Source of the DNA: Pseudomonas palmensis
GTDB taxonomy: Bacteria; Pseudomonadota; Gammaproteobacteria; Pseudomonadales; Pseudomonadaceae
NCBI RefSeq assembly: GCF_017848315.1
Contig: NZ_JAFKEC010000011.1
Coordinates: 1-64,000 of the forward strand
Direction: 5' to 3'
Length of the DNA: 64,000 nt
The notes under the pieces are model-generated. The model was not told the DNA's origin. It made no database searches and saw only the letters and a list, made by a program, of their open reading frames with translations. Of this stretch, positions 26,110 through 36,541 are shown one piece after another (within the stretch, counting starts at the first letter, position 1; the number at the start of each line of letters is the position of its first letter). The translations under genes were made by a program, and so were the position numbers.

Positions 26110-27048
26110 TTACGCCGTCACCGGGGTCAACACCGGTTCCCCGGCAAAGAACGCCTGCAGGTTGCGCAGCACCAGCGCCACCGTATCGCGCGCCGCTTCC
26201 GGCGACTGTCCGGCCACATGCGGGGTCAGCACCACGTTGTCCAGCGCCTTGAGTGCCTGCGGCACTTCAGGCTCGGCATCGAACACATCGAGCCCGGCCC
26301 CGGCAATACGCCCTTCGCGCAACGCCGCCACCATTGCATCGGTGTCCACCACGCTGGCCCGCGCAATGTTCACCAGAAAACCCTGCGGCCCCAGTGCGTC
26401 CAGCACCGCCGCGTCGACCAGGTGGCGCGTACCGGCCCCGCCCGGGGTGGCAACGATCAGAAAGTCCACCGCCCCCGCCAGCGCCAGCGGGCTTTCGCAC
26501 CAGGTGTAGGGCACGTCGGTGCGTGGCCGGCGGTTGTGGTAGCTGACCTGCATGTCGAAGCCCAGCGCCGCACGCCGGGCAATCGCCAACCCCGTCGCGC
26601 CAAGGCCCAGTACCCCGAGGCGCTTGCCGCTCAGCGACGGGCTGATCACACGGTTCCACTGCCCCAGGCGGGTGGTGGCATCGGCACGGGGAATATCGCG
26701 CACGATGGCGAACAGCAGCGCCAGGGCATGGTCGGCCACCGCCGTGGCGTTGGCACCGGCGCCATTGGTCACGGTGATGCCACGCGCAGCAGCCGCTGCC
26801 AGGTCCACTTCCTCGTAGCCGGCGCCGATGACGCAGATGATTTTCAGATGGGGCAAGGCGGCGATTTCGTCGGCCCGCAAGCCCAGCGGCCCGCGGGTCA
26901 GTACCGCATCGATTGCGCCGCCGTGGCGGGCGATGGCCTCGGCACGCAGGGCCGGGGTCTGTGCACGGACCAGCTCGAAGCCGGCCTGTTCGAGCAAGGG
27001 CAGGTAGTCATCCACCGTTTCTACCAGCACCAGTACCTTGTGTGTCAT
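26110..27048 (-). CDS. D-2-hydroxyacid dehydrogenase (glyoxylate/hydroxypyruvate reductase-like)
   Basis: A 312-residue NAD(P)-dependent dehydrogenase. The Rossmann motif LGVLGLGATGLAIA lies near residue 146, and the catalytic set is visible as Arg in NIARASVVDT, Glu in FDAEPEVP and His in LTPHVAGQS. This is the pattern of the GhrB/hydroxypyruvate reductase group, so reduction of glyoxylate or hydroxypyruvate is likely; other 2-ketoacids remain possible. The ATG at 27048 follows a purine-rich AGGGGG. It lies 50 bases after the ccm-linked lipoprotein gene and may be read with it. Confidence 0.87.
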   Translation of the reverse strand: MTHKVLVLVETVDDYLPLLEQAGFELVRAQTPALRAEAIARHGGAIDAVLTRGPLGLRADEIAALPHLKIICVIGAGYEEVDLAAAAARGITVTNGAGANATAVADHALALLFAIVRDIPRADATTRLGQWNRVISPSLSGKRLGVLGLGATGLAIARRAALGFDMQVSYHNRRPRTDVPYTWCESPLALAGAVDFLIVATPGGAGTRHLVDAAVLDALGPQGFLVNIARASVVDTDAMVAALREGRIAGAGLDVFDAEPEVPQALKALDNVVLTPHVAGQSPEAARDTVALVLRNLQAFFAGEPVLTPVTA

Positions 27049-27098
27049 GCCCTGCCCCCTGGCCATTCGCAAAAAAGGGGCATTATGCCGGCTTGGGC

Positions 27099-27509
27099 TT
27101 ACTGGGCGAAAGCCCGTCCCAGGCCGCCCGGCACGCCGCTGCTGTCGGTGTCCTGCCAGGGGCCGTCAGGGCTGGTGGCCCAGCTCCAGCCATTGCTGAA
27201 GCGGTAGTAGGTGCGTTGGCGGTAGAAGGTGTTGGTCTTGCCTTCGAGCACGTACACCCCGAGTTTCGGGTCCCAGTGGCTGGCGCCACCCGGCGGCGGC
27301 GCGAAGCTTGCCGAGGTGCGTGGCATCGGCTTGGGCGTCGGCAGCGTGGCCGGGGTACCTGGCTTGGGCCCCGGCACCGGTTTGATCACCGGCCCGGTCG
27401 GCGGCAGGGTTTCGATCGGCGGCACGGTGGGCTCGCTGGGCCGATGCACCGTACACGCACTCAAGCCCACGGCCAGGGCGATCAGGGTGAGGCGTGCGAT
27501 GCTGTTCAT
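27099..27509 (-). CDS. Proline-rich lipoprotein at the end of the ccm operon
   Basis: A 136-residue lipoprotein with lipobox LSAC (cysteine near residue 19), then a roughly 50-residue Pro-rich linker (PTVPPIETLPPTGP and similar) and a small C-terminal domain beginning HWDPKLGVYVLEGKTNTFYR with many aromatic residues. I do not recognise the domain. It starts 10 bases after the ccmI stop, so it is probably cotranscribed with cytochrome c maturation genes. A role there is inference. Confidence 0.75.
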   Translation of the reverse strand: MNSIARLTLIALAVGLSACTVHRPSEPTVPPIETLPPTGPVIKPVPGPKPGTPATLPTPKPMPRTSASFAPPPGGASHWDPKLGVYVLEGKTNTFYRQRTYYRFSNGWSWATSPDGPWQDTDSSGVPGGLGRAFAQ

Positions 27510-27519
27510 AGTGAGCTCT

Positions 27520-28704
27520 CTACGGGTCCGGGCTGTCGATGGTCAGGTGCTGCGGCGCCTCGGTGCTGCTGGCCAGCGGGCTGCCACGGCCGATCCACTC
27601 GCCCTTGGTCGGCTGGCCGGCACGGGAGACGCGCGCAACCAGTTGGACTTCGGGGAAGCTCGACAGTTTCATGTTCGGCATCATCGCATCGCTGTCGCTG
27701 AGCTGAACCTCGATCGGCAGGTCGGCCACGGTCACGCGCTTGGCCGCCAGCGGCATCGGCGGCCCGGAACTGGCGCGGGCAAAGATGAACACGCTGTCAT
27801 CGGGACGCACCTTGTCCTTGAGCGCCGGCGCCAGCTCGACCCGCACCGTCAGGCGTGCGTTGGTGGCCGGCGCCTGGCCCGCGGCCTTGAGCCGTTCGCC
27901 AGCACGCTCGATGCCGCCCTGCAGCGCGGCACGCGAGGCATCGCCCTCGGGCAGCTGGGCAATCAGACGGTTCCAGTAGTCGATGGCCTGCTGGTAGCGC
28001 CCGTCCTCGAAAGCGGCGATACCCAGCAGCCCCAGGCTGGTGACTTCCGCCGGATCGGCCTTGAGCGCTTCGTCGGTCAACGCCTGCATCTGCGCTGTCC
28101 ACTGCTTGCCGTTACCGAAGTACAGCGCCTGCGCCCATTGCCCAAGCAGCTCAGGCTGACGCCCGGCCAGGGCGGCAGCGCGTTCGAAGGCCTTGGCGGC
28201 ATCGGCGGCGCGTTCCTGGGCCATGTAGGCACGGCCCAGCAGGTACAGGCCTTCGGCCGAGTCTGGCTGGGCCTGCACCGCACGCTCCAGGCGCGAGGTC
28301 ATCTCCTGCACCGACTGCGGCGCCTGGGCGAACTCGCGGGTCAGCTCGACCTTGTCGCTGGCGCCAAAGTGCAGGTACAGCCCGAGGCCCATCACCGGCA
28401 CCAGCACCGCGGCCAGCAGCGGCAAGGTCTTGCCCAGGCGCGCACTGCGGTCGGGTTCGGCGTTGTCGGTGTCGGCCAGCAATTCGCGGGCGGCCTCGTC
28501 GCGGCCACGCTCCAGTTGCTCGGCGGTGAGCACACCGGCCTCGCCCTGGGCCTGCAGTTCGGCCACGCGCTCCTGGTACAGGGCCACGTTCAACGCGGTA
28601 CGGTCTTCTTCCTGTTGCGCACGACGCACGCGCAACACCGGGATCAGCAGAAAGCTCAGGGCTACCAGTAACAGCAGGCCTGCGGGAAGCCAGAATTCAG
28701 TCAT
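27520..28704 (-). CDS. ccmI: Cytochrome c maturation protein CcmI
   Basis: A 394-residue apocytochrome-holding chaperone: two N-terminal membrane helices (about 4-24 and 95-115) with a cytoplasmic loop between, then a periplasmic TPR domain (about 130-290; [33 protein letters not shown]) and a C-terminal beta domain. It presents the unfolded C-terminus of apocytochrome c to the CcmFH heme lyase. The ATG overlaps the ccmH stop by eight bases. Confidence 0.93.
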   Translation of the reverse strand: MTEFWLPAGLLLLVALSFLLIPVLRVRRAQQEEDRTALNVALYQERVAELQAQGEAGVLTAEQLERGRDEAARELLADTDNAEPDRSARLGKTLPLLAAVLVPVMGLGLYLHFGASDKVELTREFAQAPQSVQEMTSRLERAVQAQPDSAEGLYLLGRAYMAQERAADAAKAFERAAALAGRQPELLGQWAQALYFGNGKQWTAQMQALTDEALKADPAEVTSLGLLGIAAFEDGRYQQAIDYWNRLIAQLPEGDASRAALQGGIERAGERLKAAGQAPATNARLTVRVELAPALKDKVRPDDSVFIFARASSGPPMPLAAKRVTVADLPIEVQLSDSDAMMPNMKLSSFPEVQLVARVSRAGQPTKGEWIGRGSPLASSTEAPQHLTIDSPDP

Positions 28705-29173
28705 GGGTGCGTTCTTTGTCCAGCAGTTTGGCGAGGCGCTCACGCTCCTCGGGGGAAAGGTCGACGGTGCCGCCCGCCGCCTGGGTACGGCGCTTGCGCA
28801 CGATCAGCGCCAGCATGCCGAAGCCGCCCAGCAGCAGGATGCCCGGGCCGAACCACAGCAGCCAGGTACGCGCCGTCAGGGCCGGCTTGTAGCGCACGAA
28901 GTCGCCATAGCGGTCGACCATGAAGTCGATGATCTGCTGGTTGTCCTTGCCTTCGCCGAGCATGCGGAAGATCTCGCGGCGCAGGTCGGCGGCAATCGGT
29001 GCGTTGGAGTCGGCGATGTCCTGGTTCTGGCACTTGGGGCAGCGCAGTTCCTTGGTCAGCACGTGGTAACGCTCGCGCTCGGCGTCGTCGGCGAACTGAT
29101 AGGTGTCGATGGCCGCGTGGGCCACGCCGGCGATGCTCAGGCCCAGCAGCGCGCCTGCCAGCCAGCGCCTCAT
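28697..29173 (-). CDS. ccmH: Cytochrome c maturation thioredoxin-like protein CcmH
   Basis: A 158-residue protein with signal peptide (ending VAHAA), the redox motif LRCPKCQNQ (Cys45 and Cys48) in a three-helix domain, and a C-terminal membrane helix (about 110-132). CcmH keeps the apocytochrome heme-binding cysteines reduced and works with CcmF and CcmI. The start ATG overlaps the ccmG stop by four bases, so the in-frame upstream codons are not used. Confidence 0.95.
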   Translation of the reverse strand: MRRWLAGALLGLSIAGVAHAAIDTYQFADDAERERYHVLTKELRCPKCQNQDIADSNAPIAADLRREIFRMLGEGKDNQQIIDFMVDRYGDFVRYKPALTARTWLLWFGPGILLLGGFGMLALIVRKRRTQAAGGTVDLSPEERERLAKLLDKERTHD

Positions 29174-29706
29174 TGGCCGGCCTCGTCGAGCAGGCCCTGG
29201 TACAGCGGCGCCAGTTGCTCGCGCCACACGGTCTGGTCGACCACACCGACGAACTTGTGCCGGATGATGCCCTTGGCGTCGATGATGAAGGTCTCCGGCG
29301 CGCCGTACACACCCAGGTCCAGGCCGAGGGTGCCGTGCTCGTCACGGATGCCGATCTGGTAGGGGTTGTGGAACTCGGTCAGCCACTTGATCGCAGCCGC
29401 GTTCTCGTCCTTGTAGTTGACCCCGTAGATCACCACGCCCTGCTCGGCCAGCTTGTTCAGCACCGGGTGCTCGACCTTGCACGAAGGGCACCAGGTGGCC
29501 CACACGTTGACCAGCGCCGGCTTGCCCAGCAGGTCGTCGCGGGTCAGGGTCCGGTCGCCTTCCACGGTCGGCAGCGAGAACGCCGGGAAGGGTTTGCCGA
29601 TCATCGCCGAGGGCAGCTCGGACGGGTCCAGGTACAGGCCCCGGTACAGAAACACCGCCACCAGCAGAAACACCGCCAGCGGTAGCACCATGATCCAACG
29701 CTTCAT
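29170..29706 (-). CDS. ccmG: Thiol:disulfide interchange protein CcmG (DsbE)
   Basis: A 178-residue membrane-anchored thioredoxin: N-terminal helix (residues 4-22) and redox centre WATWCPSCKVEHP with Cys73 and Cys76. It takes electrons from the DsbD-type transporter and reduces CcmH or apocytochrome. Four-base overlaps with both ccmF and ccmH show tight coupling. Confidence 0.96.
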   Translation of the reverse strand: MKRWIMVLPLAVFLLVAVFLYRGLYLDPSELPSAMIGKPFPAFSLPTVEGDRTLTRDDLLGKPALVNVWATWCPSCKVEHPVLNKLAEQGVVIYGVNYKDENAAAIKWLTEFHNPYQIGIRDEHGTLGLDLGVYGAPETFIIDAKGIIRHKFVGVVDQTVWREQLAPLYQGLLDEAGQ

Positions 29707-31691
29707 GCAGTTGCTCCCGACATGCCCAGTACTTCACGTACCCGGCTTTTCACCTTGACCCGATACCGCTTGTCCATCGCCGCCATCAGGCCGCCCAGGC
29801 CGGTCAGCAGGCCGCCCAGCCAGATCCAGCGCACGAACGGCTTGACGTGCACGCGCACGGCCCAGGCGCCGTTGTCCAGCGACTCGCCCAGCGCCACGTA
29901 CAGGTCGCGGGTGAAACCGGCATCGATGCCGGCCTCGGTCATCACCGACTGCTGCACGGTGTACAGGCGTTTTTCCGGGTGCAGCACGCTGATTTCACGA
30001 CCGTCCCGCAGCACGCGCACGGTGCCCTTGTCGGAGGTGAAGTTCGGCCCTTCGAAATGCTTGGCGCCTTCGAACACGAACTGGTAGCCGCCCAGTTCCA
30101 TCGACTCGCCCGGCGCCAGGCGCAGGTCGCGTTCGGCGCTGTTGTTGCTCGACAGCACCACGCCCAGGGCGCATACCGCGATGCCCAGGTGCGCCACGTG
30201 CATGCCCCAGTAGCTGCGGCTCAGGCCGCGCATGCCCTTGAGCAGACCCTTGTGACGGGTCTTGTCGAGCAGGTCGCGCACGCCGGCCAGCAGGATCCAC
30301 GCCGCCAGGGCGAAGGTGGTCAGTACCTGCCAGTCGAAGTCGTCCACCAGCAGCCCGCCGATGGGTGCCAGCACCACGCTGCCGATCGCCACCGGGGTCA
30401 GCATGCTCACCAGCCATTTCGTCGGGGTGTCCTTCCAGCGCACGATCACGCCGACCGCCATCACCACCATCAGCAGGGCCATCAGCGGGATGAACAGCGC
30501 ATCGAAGTAAGGCGGCCCCACCGACAGCTTGGCCCCGGTCAGTGCATCGAGCACCAGCGGGTACAGGGTGCCCAGCAGGATCATCGAGGCCGCCACCACC
30601 AGCACCAGGTTGTTGGCCAGCAGCAGGGTTTCCCGCGACCACAGGGCGAACCCGACCTGGCTCTTGACCACCGGGGCGCGCAAGGCGAACAGGGTCAGCG
30701 AACCGCCGACCACGAACAGCAGGAAGATCAGGATGAACACGCCGCGCTCGGGGTCGGCGGCAAAGGCGTGCACCGAGGTCAGCACGCCGGAACGCACCAG
30801 GAAGGTGCCCAGCAGGCTCAGCGAAAATGCAGCGATCGCCAGCAGCACGGTCCAGCTCTTGAACACGCCGCGCTTCTCGGTGACGGCCAGCGAGTGGATC
30901 AGTGCGGTGCCCACCAGCCACGGCATGAACGAGGCGTTTTCGACCGGGTCCCAGAACCACCAGCCACCCCAGCCGAGTTCGTAGTAGGCCCACCACGAGC
31001 CCAGGGTGATGCCGATGCCCAGGAACGCCCAGGCCACGATGGTCCAGGGCCGCGACCAGCGTGCCCAGGCCGCGTCCAGGCGCCCGCCGAGCAAGGCGGC
31101 GATGGCGAAGGCGAAGGCCACCGAGAAGCCCACGTAGCCCATGTAGAGCATCGGCGGGTGCACGATCAGGCCGATGTCCTGCAGCAGCGGGTTGAGGTCG
31201 CGACCATCGGCAGGCACCTGCGGCAGCAGGCGCTGGAACGGGTTGGAGGTAACAATCAGAAACGACAGGAAGCCCACGCTGATCATGCCCATCACCGCCA
31301 GCACCCGGGCCAGCATCACCTGCGGCAACTGGCGCGAGAAGATCGACACGGCGAAGGTCCAGCCGCCCAGGATCAGCGCCCACAGCAGCAGCGAGCCTTC
31401 GTGGGCGCCCCACACGGCGCTGAACTTGTAGTACCAGGGCAAGGCGCTGTTGGAGTTGCTGGCCACATACGCCACCGAGAAGTTGTCGGTCATGAAGGCA
31501 TGGGTCAGGCAGGCGAAGGCAAACGCCAGGAAGGCGAACTGACCCCACGCCGCCGGGCGTGCCAGGCTCATCCACAGGCTGTCGCCCCGCCAGGCGCCGA
31601 GCAGCGGCACGCTGGCCTGAACGCCGGCAAAACAGATGGCCAGGATCATCGCCAACTGGCCCAGCTCGGGAATCATCAGTGCAGCATTCAT
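29703..31691 (-). CDS. ccmF: Heme lyase subunit CcmF
   Basis: A 662-residue multi-helix inner-membrane protein that attaches heme from CcmE to apocytochrome c. The tryptophan-rich WWD motif [20 protein letters not shown] lies near residue 235, and periplasmic His residues flank it as expected. A large periplasmic domain precedes the last helix. ATG overlaps the ccmE stop (ATGA). Confidence 0.97.
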   Translation of the reverse strand: MNAALMIPELGQLAMILAICFAGVQASVPLLGAWRGDSLWMSLARPAAWGQFAFLAFAFACLTHAFMTDNFSVAYVASNSNSALPWYYKFSAVWGAHEGSLLLWALILGGWTFAVSIFSRQLPQVMLARVLAVMGMISVGFLSFLIVTSNPFQRLLPQVPADGRDLNPLLQDIGLIVHPPMLYMGYVGFSVAFAFAIAALLGGRLDAAWARWSRPWTIVAWAFLGIGITLGSWWAYYELGWGGWWFWDPVENASFMPWLVGTALIHSLAVTEKRGVFKSWTVLLAIAAFSLSLLGTFLVRSGVLTSVHAFAADPERGVFILIFLLFVVGGSLTLFALRAPVVKSQVGFALWSRETLLLANNLVLVVAASMILLGTLYPLVLDALTGAKLSVGPPYFDALFIPLMALLMVVMAVGVIVRWKDTPTKWLVSMLTPVAIGSVVLAPIGGLLVDDFDWQVLTTFALAAWILLAGVRDLLDKTRHKGLLKGMRGLSRSYWGMHVAHLGIAVCALGVVLSSNNSAERDLRLAPGESMELGGYQFVFEGAKHFEGPNFTSDKGTVRVLRDGREISVLHPEKRLYTVQQSVMTEAGIDAGFTRDLYVALGESLDNGAWAVRVHVKPFVRWIWLGGLLTGLGGLMAAMDKRYRVKVKSRVREVLGMSGATA

Positions 31692-32143
31692 GGCTTGGCT
31701 CCGCCGTCGGTGGACACCTGGCCGCTTTCCTTCAGGGCCTTGGTGACCTCGGGCGGCATGTATTTTTCGTCGTGCTTGGCCAGCACCTCGTCGGCCACCA
31801 CCACGCCCTCGGCGTTGAGCTTGCCCAGGGCGACGATGCCCTGCCCTTCACGGAACAGGTCGGGCAGGATGCCGCGGTAGGTGATGGGCACCGACTTGTT
31901 GAAGTCGGTGACCACGAAACGCACGTCCAGCGAGTCGCCGGAGCGTTGCAGGGAACCGGCCTCGACCATGCCGCCGGCCCGGATGCGGGTATCGAGCGGG
32001 GCTTCGCCGTTGGCGATCTGGGTAGGGGTATAGAACAGGTTGATGTTCTGCTGCAGCGCGCTCAGGGCCAGGCCGACGGCGACGCCGACACCCACCAGCA
32101 GGCCGAGGATGATGAACAGACGCTTCTTGCGTTGCGGATTCAC
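31688..32143 (-). CDS. ccmE: Heme chaperone CcmE
   Basis: A 151-residue protein with one N-terminal helix (about 9-29) and a periplasmic OB-fold. The heme-attachment motif [12 protein letters not shown] holds the covalent His124 and Tyr128. It accepts heme at CcmC and hands it to CcmF. It starts with GTG, overlapping the ccmD stop (GTGA). Confidence 0.96.
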   Translation of the reverse strand: MNPQRKKRLFIILGLLVGVGVAVGLALSALQQNINLFYTPTQIANGEAPLDTRIRAGGMVEAGSLQRSGDSLDVRFVVTDFNKSVPITYRGILPDLFREGQGIVALGKLNAEGVVVADEVLAKHDEKYMPPEVTKALKESGQVSTDGGAKP

Positions 32144-32316
32144 TTGGACTTCTCCCGGCGCAGGCGGCGCGCTTCTTCTTGCAGATACCGGCGCTTGCTC
32201 AGTACGGGCGCGGCAACATTGATGGCCAGCACCAGCAGGCAGATGCCATAGGCCGACCAGACATAGAGGCCGTGATGGCCCATGGCGAGGAAATCATTGA
32301 AGCTGGCAAAACTCAT
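32140..32316 (-). CDS. ccmD: Heme exporter accessory protein CcmD
   Basis: A 58-residue small membrane protein read directly from the sequence: [20 protein letters not shown], then one helix (to about residue 39) and a basic cytoplasmic tail ending REKSK. It stabilises the CcmABC complex and helps release holo-CcmE. Its ATG overlaps the ccmC stop, and its stop overlaps the ccmE GTG, each by four bases, which confirms the assignment in spite of the small size. Confidence 0.93.
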   Translation of the reverse strand: MSFASFNDFLAMGHHGLYVWSAYGICLLVLAINVAAPVLSKRRYLQEEARRLRREKSK

Positions 32317-33089
32317 CGTGCGGTCTCCCGCCCCAGGTGGCCCAACACTTCATCCTTGACCCAACTGGCGCGTGCCTCGCGCCGCAGCACTTCAAGGCGC
32401 ATGCGCAACAGCAGCACCGCCCCGAAGAAGCAATAGAACCCCAGCACGGTCAGCAGCAGCGGCAGCCACATCTCGGCAGGCATCGCCGGCTTTTCGGTGA
32501 GGGTGAAGGTGGCGCCCTGGTGCAGGGTGTTCCACCACTCCACCGAGTACTTGATGATCGGAATGTTGATCACGCCGACAATCGCCAGTACCGCGCAGGC
32601 CTTGGCCGCGCTCTCACGATTGCTGATCGCCTGGCCCAGGGCAATCAGACCGAAGTACAGAAACAGCAGGATCAGCATCGACGTTAGTCGTGCATCCCAA
32701 ACCCACCAGCTGCCCCAGGTCGGCTTGCCCCAGATGGCACCGGTGCTCAGGGCCACCACGGTCATCCAGGCGCCGATGGGCGCGGCGCATTGCAGTGCCA
32801 CGTCGGCGATCTTCATCTTCCAGACCAGGCCGACCACGCCGGCCACCGCCAGCATCACGTAGCACGACTGCGCCAGCATGGCCGCCGGCACGTGGATGTA
32901 GATGATTCGGAAACTGTTGCCCTGCTGGTAGTCCTGCGGGGCGAAGGCCAGGCCCCAGACCACGCCCACGGCGATCAGCAGGATGGCGGCGATGCTCAGC
33001 CACGGCAGCATGCGGCCGCTGATGGCATAGAACCATTTGGGTGAACCCAGCTTGTGAAACCACGTCCAGCTTATTGCGCTGCTTTTCAT
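32313..33089 (-). CDS. ccmC: Heme handling protein CcmC
   Basis: A 258-residue, six-helix inner-membrane protein with the WWD motif [13 protein letters not shown] near residue 125 and flanking periplasmic histidines (HVPAAM near 67; NTLHQGA near 190). It loads heme on CcmE. ATG at 33089 is chosen; a GTG one codon earlier is also possible. It follows ccmB by 43 bases. Confidence 0.96.
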   Translation of the reverse strand: MKSSAISWTWFHKLGSPKWFYAISGRMLPWLSIAAILLIAVGVVWGLAFAPQDYQQGNSFRIIYIHVPAAMLAQSCYVMLAVAGVVGLVWKMKIADVALQCAAPIGAWMTVVALSTGAIWGKPTWGSWWVWDARLTSMLILLFLYFGLIALGQAISNRESAAKACAVLAIVGVINIPIIKYSVEWWNTLHQGATFTLTEKPAMPAEMWLPLLLTVLGFYCFFGAVLLLRMRLEVLRREARASWVKDEVLGHLGRETAR

Positions 33090-33132
33090 CACGGTACATC
33101 CAGGGTCTTTGCTGGGCGGGGCCCAGACCTCA

Positions 33133-33801
33133 TTATTCGCCGACGCTGATCTTCAGGCCAGCCGCTATTGCAAAGGGTGCCAGGGTTACTGCAAGGGCGG
33201 TCAGGCTGCCAAGCCAGAGCAGGTAACCGGTCGCCGGCATAGCTTGCAGTGCCGCCTGCAAGGCGCCACTGCCCAGGATCAACACCGGGATATATAACGG
33301 CAAAATAAGCAGTGCCAGCAGCAGGCCACCGCGCTTCAAACCCACGGTCAAGGCTGCGCCCACTGCACCCAGCAGGCTCAGTACCGGGGTACCGAGCAGC
33401 AGCGAGGCCAGCAGTACCGGCAGGCATTGCACCGGCAAACCGAGCATCAGGGCCAGCAGCGGCGACAACAATACCAGTGCCAGACCGGAAAAGGCCCAGT
33501 GTGCCAGCACCTTTGCCAATACCAGAAGCGCCAGGGGGTGCGGCGAAAGGACCCACTGCTCGAGGGATCCGTCCTCGAAATCACTGCGAAACAGCCCGTC
33601 CAGCGAGAGCAGAACGGATAAAAGGGCGGCCACCCAGACTAACCCAGGGGACAAGTTTTGCAACAATTGCGTCTCCGGCCCGACCGCCAACGGGAACAAC
33701 GCGATCACGATCGCGAAGAACACCAATGGGTTGGCAAGCTCGGCCGGCCGGCGGCACAGCACCTGCGCTTCTCGGCGCAGCAAATGAACGAACACACTCA
33801 T
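33133..33801 (-). CDS. ccmB: ABC heme exporter membrane subunit CcmB
   Basis: A 222-residue protein with six hydrophobic helices, starting [21 protein letters not shown]. It pairs with CcmA; the ATPase complex releases holo-CcmE from CcmC rather than exporting heme in the simple sense. The ATG lies four bases inside the ccmA 3' end. Motif [20 protein letters not shown] is characteristic of the family. Confidence 0.95.
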   Translation of the reverse strand: MSVFVHLLRREAQVLCRRPAELANPLVFFAIVIALFPLAVGPETQLLQNLSPGLVWVAALLSVLLSLDGLFRSDFEDGSLEQWVLSPHPLALLVLAKVLAHWAFSGLALVLLSPLLALMLGLPVQCLPVLLASLLLGTPVLSLLGAVGAALTVGLKRGGLLLALLILPLYIPVLILGSGALQAALQAMPATGYLLWLGSLTALAVTLAPFAIAAGLKISVGE

Positions 33802-34430
33802 GCCGCGTACTGCCCCAGGTTCAGTTCTCGGTAGCCGGACGGCGTCTGCGCCAGCGTGTGGTGGGTGGTCAGCACGACCATGCCGCCGCGCTCGCAATGC
33901 GCCGCCAGGTGCGCTTCGAGCTGGGCCACGCCCTGCTTGTCGAGGGCGGTGAAGGGTTCGTCGAGAATCCACAGCGGCGGGCTGTCCAGGTACAGCCGCG
34001 CCAGCGCCACGCGGCGCTGCTGGCCGGCCGACAGGGTATGGCAGGCAACATCTTCGAAGCCGCGCAGGCCCACGGCCGCCAGTGCCTGCCAGATCGCCTC
34101 GCGGCTGGCAGGCTGATGCAGGGCGCACAGCCAGGCCAGGTTTTCCTCGGCGGTGAGCAGGTCCTTGATGCCGGCCGCATGACCGATCCACAGCAGCATC
34201 CTGGCCAGTTCGCTGCCCTGCTCGGCCAAGGGCTTGCCGTCCAGGCGGATTTCACCGCTGGTGGGCCGCATCAACCCGCTGAGCAGGCGCAGCAGGCTGG
34301 TCTTGCCGCTGCCATTGGGGCCGCTGATCTGCAGCATGTCACCGGCCGCCAGGTGCAGTTCGAGGTGTTCGAAAAGCATTCGCCAGTCGCGCTCGCAGGC
34401 CAGGCCCACAGCTTCGAGTCGAGGGGTCAC
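33798..34430 (-). CDS. ccmA: ABC transporter ATPase CcmA
   Basis: A 210-residue ATPase with Walker A GPNGSGKT (37-44), signature [14 protein letters not shown] and Walker [13 protein letters not shown]. It energises release of holo-CcmE. It begins with GTG at 34430, preceded by AAGG. It is the first gene of ccmABCDEFGHI; the operon promoter should lie in the 182-base region shared with the divergent fliK-like gene. Confidence 0.95.
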   Translation of the reverse strand: MTPRLEAVGLACERDWRMLFEHLELHLAAGDMLQISGPNGSGKTSLLRLLSGLMRPTSGEIRLDGKPLAEQGSELARMLLWIGHAAGIKDLLTAEENLAWLCALHQPASREAIWQALAAVGLRGFEDVACHTLSAGQQRRVALARLYLDSPPLWILDEPFTALDKQGVAQLEAHLAAHCERGGMVVLTTHHTLAQTPSGYRELNLGQYAA

Positions 34431-34476
34431 AGGTTCGCCTTATGGTTCGGTCTCAAGTCGGTCCGGGCCTGGCCGT

Positions 34477-34482
34477 TATACT
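34477..34482 (+). promoter_or_regulatory. Possible -10 box upstream of the fliK-like gene
   Basis: TATACT matches the sigma-70 -10 consensus in five of six positions, 131 bases before the fliK-like start. No clear -35 precedes it. It lies in the ccmA divergent region. Confidence 0.3.
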
Positions 34483-34612
34483 GAGCAACAGCTGTACGGC
34501 ATGGCCGGTCGCATCGGGCACGCCACAGGACGTGCGCACCCGCCAGGAACGGGCGGCATTATACATGGCATGTCCTACTGCAAAGAGGGCTATTTCCACA
34601 GGTTGCAACGTG

Positions 34613-36184
34613 ATGACAGGCGAAATCAACAGCCTTGGCCCGCAGGCCCTGGCCAACCCCCAGGCGCGCAGCGCGGCGATGACCGGCGAACTGCTCAAGC
34701 TGCTGCAACCCCAGCCTGCCCTGCTCGCCCCGGGCGAGACCGCGCAGGCGCAGGTACTGTCGTTGCGCCAGGTCGGTCAGGACTTCCAGCTGCTGCTGCA
34801 ACTGACCCAGACCAACGGGCGCCAGACCACCGTACAGACCAGCGCCAGCCAGCCCCTGCCCCAGGGCAGCGAGCTGACGGTCAGCCAGCCCAATGCCGGC
34901 AACCTGAGCATCACCGTGCAGCAGGCCATCGCGCGCAACGTGGCCACCCTCACCCAGCTCGACACCCGCCAGTTGCCGCCGGGCACCCTGCTGCAGGGCA
35001 AGGTGCTGACCACTCAGGCGCTGCCCCAGGCCGCCGGGCAGCCGGCCTTGTTCCGCTCGTTGGTGACCCTGCTCAACACCGCCCAGGCCGGCGCCACCCT
35101 GAACATCGACAGCCCTCGGCCACTGGCGCTGGGCAGCCTGCTCAGCGCACGGGTACAGAGTGAACAGTCGATCAGCTTCGTGCCCCTGAGCGGGCGCCAG
35201 GAACAACTGGCGATCACCCAGCACCTTAGCGCGCAGCTGAGCCGCCAGGCCTCGCTGCCGGGCCTGCTCGCCAGCCTGCAACAGATGAGCGCCGAGCAGC
35301 GCCTGCCGGCCGATGTGCGGGCCAGCGTGAGCACCCTGCTGGCCAGCCTGCCGGACATGGAACAGCTCGGCACGGCCAAGGGCCTGGCCCAGGCCCTGAA
35401 CAACAGCGGCGCGTTTCTGGAAGCCAAGCTGCTGGCTGGCGCCCCAGCCGCCCTCGCCCCCGACCTCAAGGCCCAGGTGATCCGGCTGGTGGCGCAGTTG
35501 CTGCCCGGCCTCCCCGGCAGCACCCAGTTCAACCCGGCCGTGGCCGCCAGCACCCTGGCCCAGGTGCTGCCGGGCATGGTGCGCAACGCCCTGGGCATGC
35601 TCGGCCAGGTAAGCCCGCGCCCGGCCCCGGGAAGCTTTCCGCTGCCCTCGCGGCTGCTGCAAAGTGGCGACGAGGAAGGCGACCTGGAACACCTGCTGCG
35701 CCTGGCAGCGGCAGCCATTTCACGCCTGCAGAGCCACCAGCTCGCTGGCCTGGAGCAAACCCGCACCACCGCCGACGGCAACCTGCAGACCACCTGGCAA
35801 CTGGAGATACCGGTGCGCAACGGTCAGGAGTTCATGCCGCTGCAAGTGAAGCTGCAGCGCGAGGAAACCCCCGAGCAGCAGGCCGACCCGGAACGCGAAC
35901 AGCGCGACCCGCTGGAGATGCTCTGGCGCGTGGAGCTGGCATTCGACCTCAGCCCGCTGGGGCCCTTGCAGGTGCAGGCACAGATCAGCCAGGGCAACCT
36001 GTCCAGCCAGCTGTGGGCGGAGCTGCCGAGCACCGCGCAACTGATCGACAGCCAGCTCGGCAAGCTGCGCGCGCGGTTGGTGGAGCGCGGGCTCAACGTC
36101 GGTGAACTGCTGTGCCATCACGGTACGCCGCCACAGGGGCCGCGTACGCATCTGGAACAACGCTGGGTGGATGAAAACGCATGA
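34613..36184 (+). CDS. FliK-like hook-length control family protein (second copy)
   Basis: A 523-residue protein with a long Gln/Leu/Ala-rich N-terminal and central part and a C-terminal domain (about 400-510; EMLWRVELAFDLSPLGPLQV, LIDSQLGKLRARLVERGL) matching the Flg_hook domain of FliK. The true fliK is at 56426. It overlaps the following FlhB C-terminal-domain gene by four bases; in flagella, FliK acts on FlhB-CC to switch export substrate, so the coupling makes functional sense. Start at ATG 34613 is favoured by alignment logic, with only a weak AGG upstream. Whether it measures a hook or serves another role is unknown. Confidence 0.82.
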   Translation: MTGEINSLGPQALANPQARSAAMTGELLKLLQPQPALLAPGETAQAQVLSLRQVGQDFQLLLQLTQTNGRQTTVQTSASQPLPQGSELTVSQPNAGNLSITVQQAIARNVATLTQLDTRQLPPGTLLQGKVLTTQALPQAAGQPALFRSLVTLLNTAQAGATLNIDSPRPLALGSLLSARVQSEQSISFVPLSGRQEQLAITQHLSAQLSRQASLPGLLASLQQMSAEQRLPADVRASVSTLLASLPDMEQLGTAKGLAQALNNSGAFLEAKLLAGAPAALAPDLKAQVIRLVAQLLPGLPGSTQFNPAVAASTLAQVLPGMVRNALGMLGQVSPRPAPGSFPLPSRLLQSGDEEGDLEHLLRLAAAAISRLQSHQLAGLEQTRTTADGNLQTTWQLEIPVRNGQEFMPLQVKLQREETPEQQADPEREQRDPLEMLWRVELAFDLSPLGPLQVQAQISQGNLSSQLWAELPSTAQLIDSQLGKLRARLVERGLNVGELLCHHGTPPQGPRTHLEQRWVDENA

Positions 36185-36516
36185 GCCAGACCCCGCCACG
36201 TCAGGCCATTGCCCTGACCTACGACGGCCAGCAGGCCCCGACCTTGAGCGCCAAGGGCGACGACGAGCTGGCCGAGGCGATCCTGGCCATTGCCCGCGAA
36301 CACGAAGTGCCGATCTACGAGAATGCCGAGCTGGTACGCCTGCTGGCGCGCATGGAGCTGGGCGATCAGATCCCGGAGGCGCTGTACCTGACCATCGCCG
36401 AGATCATCGCCTTCGCCTGGCAGCTCAAGGGCCAGGTGCCGGAGGGGTTCGTGGACAACGCCCCGCAGGAGCGCGACATTACCCCGAACCTGTACAGCCT
36501 GCCTGCGCCGGACTGA
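36181..36516 (+). CDS. Stand-alone FlhB C-terminal domain protein (FlhB2/FlhX-type)
   Basis: A 111-residue soluble protein that aligns with FlhB after its cleavage site: AIALTYDGQQAPTLSAKG corresponds to AVALKYDPEKGNAPTLLAKG of FlhB (273-), followed by the same EVPIYENAELVRLL and IPEALYLTIAEIIAFAWQL segments. It lacks the NPTH autocleavage motif, so it resembles a pre-cleaved FlhB-CC fragment. It overlaps the fliK-like gene by four bases. Such proteins can partly replace FlhB-CC in other bacteria; its role here is inferred. Confidence 0.88.
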   Translation: MSQTPPRQAIALTYDGQQAPTLSAKGDDELAEAILAIAREHEVPIYENAELVRLLARMELGDQIPEALYLTIAEIIAFAWQLKGQVPEGFVDNAPQERDITPNLYSLPAPD

Positions 36517-36541
36517 CGCCGCGCAGGCCGGGTGCCTTGCA

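Noticed and set aside
30529..30984. Open frame on the plus strand inside ccmF
   Set aside because: Ser/Thr/Arg-rich shadow frame; no start site and no match to the ccmF reading frame.
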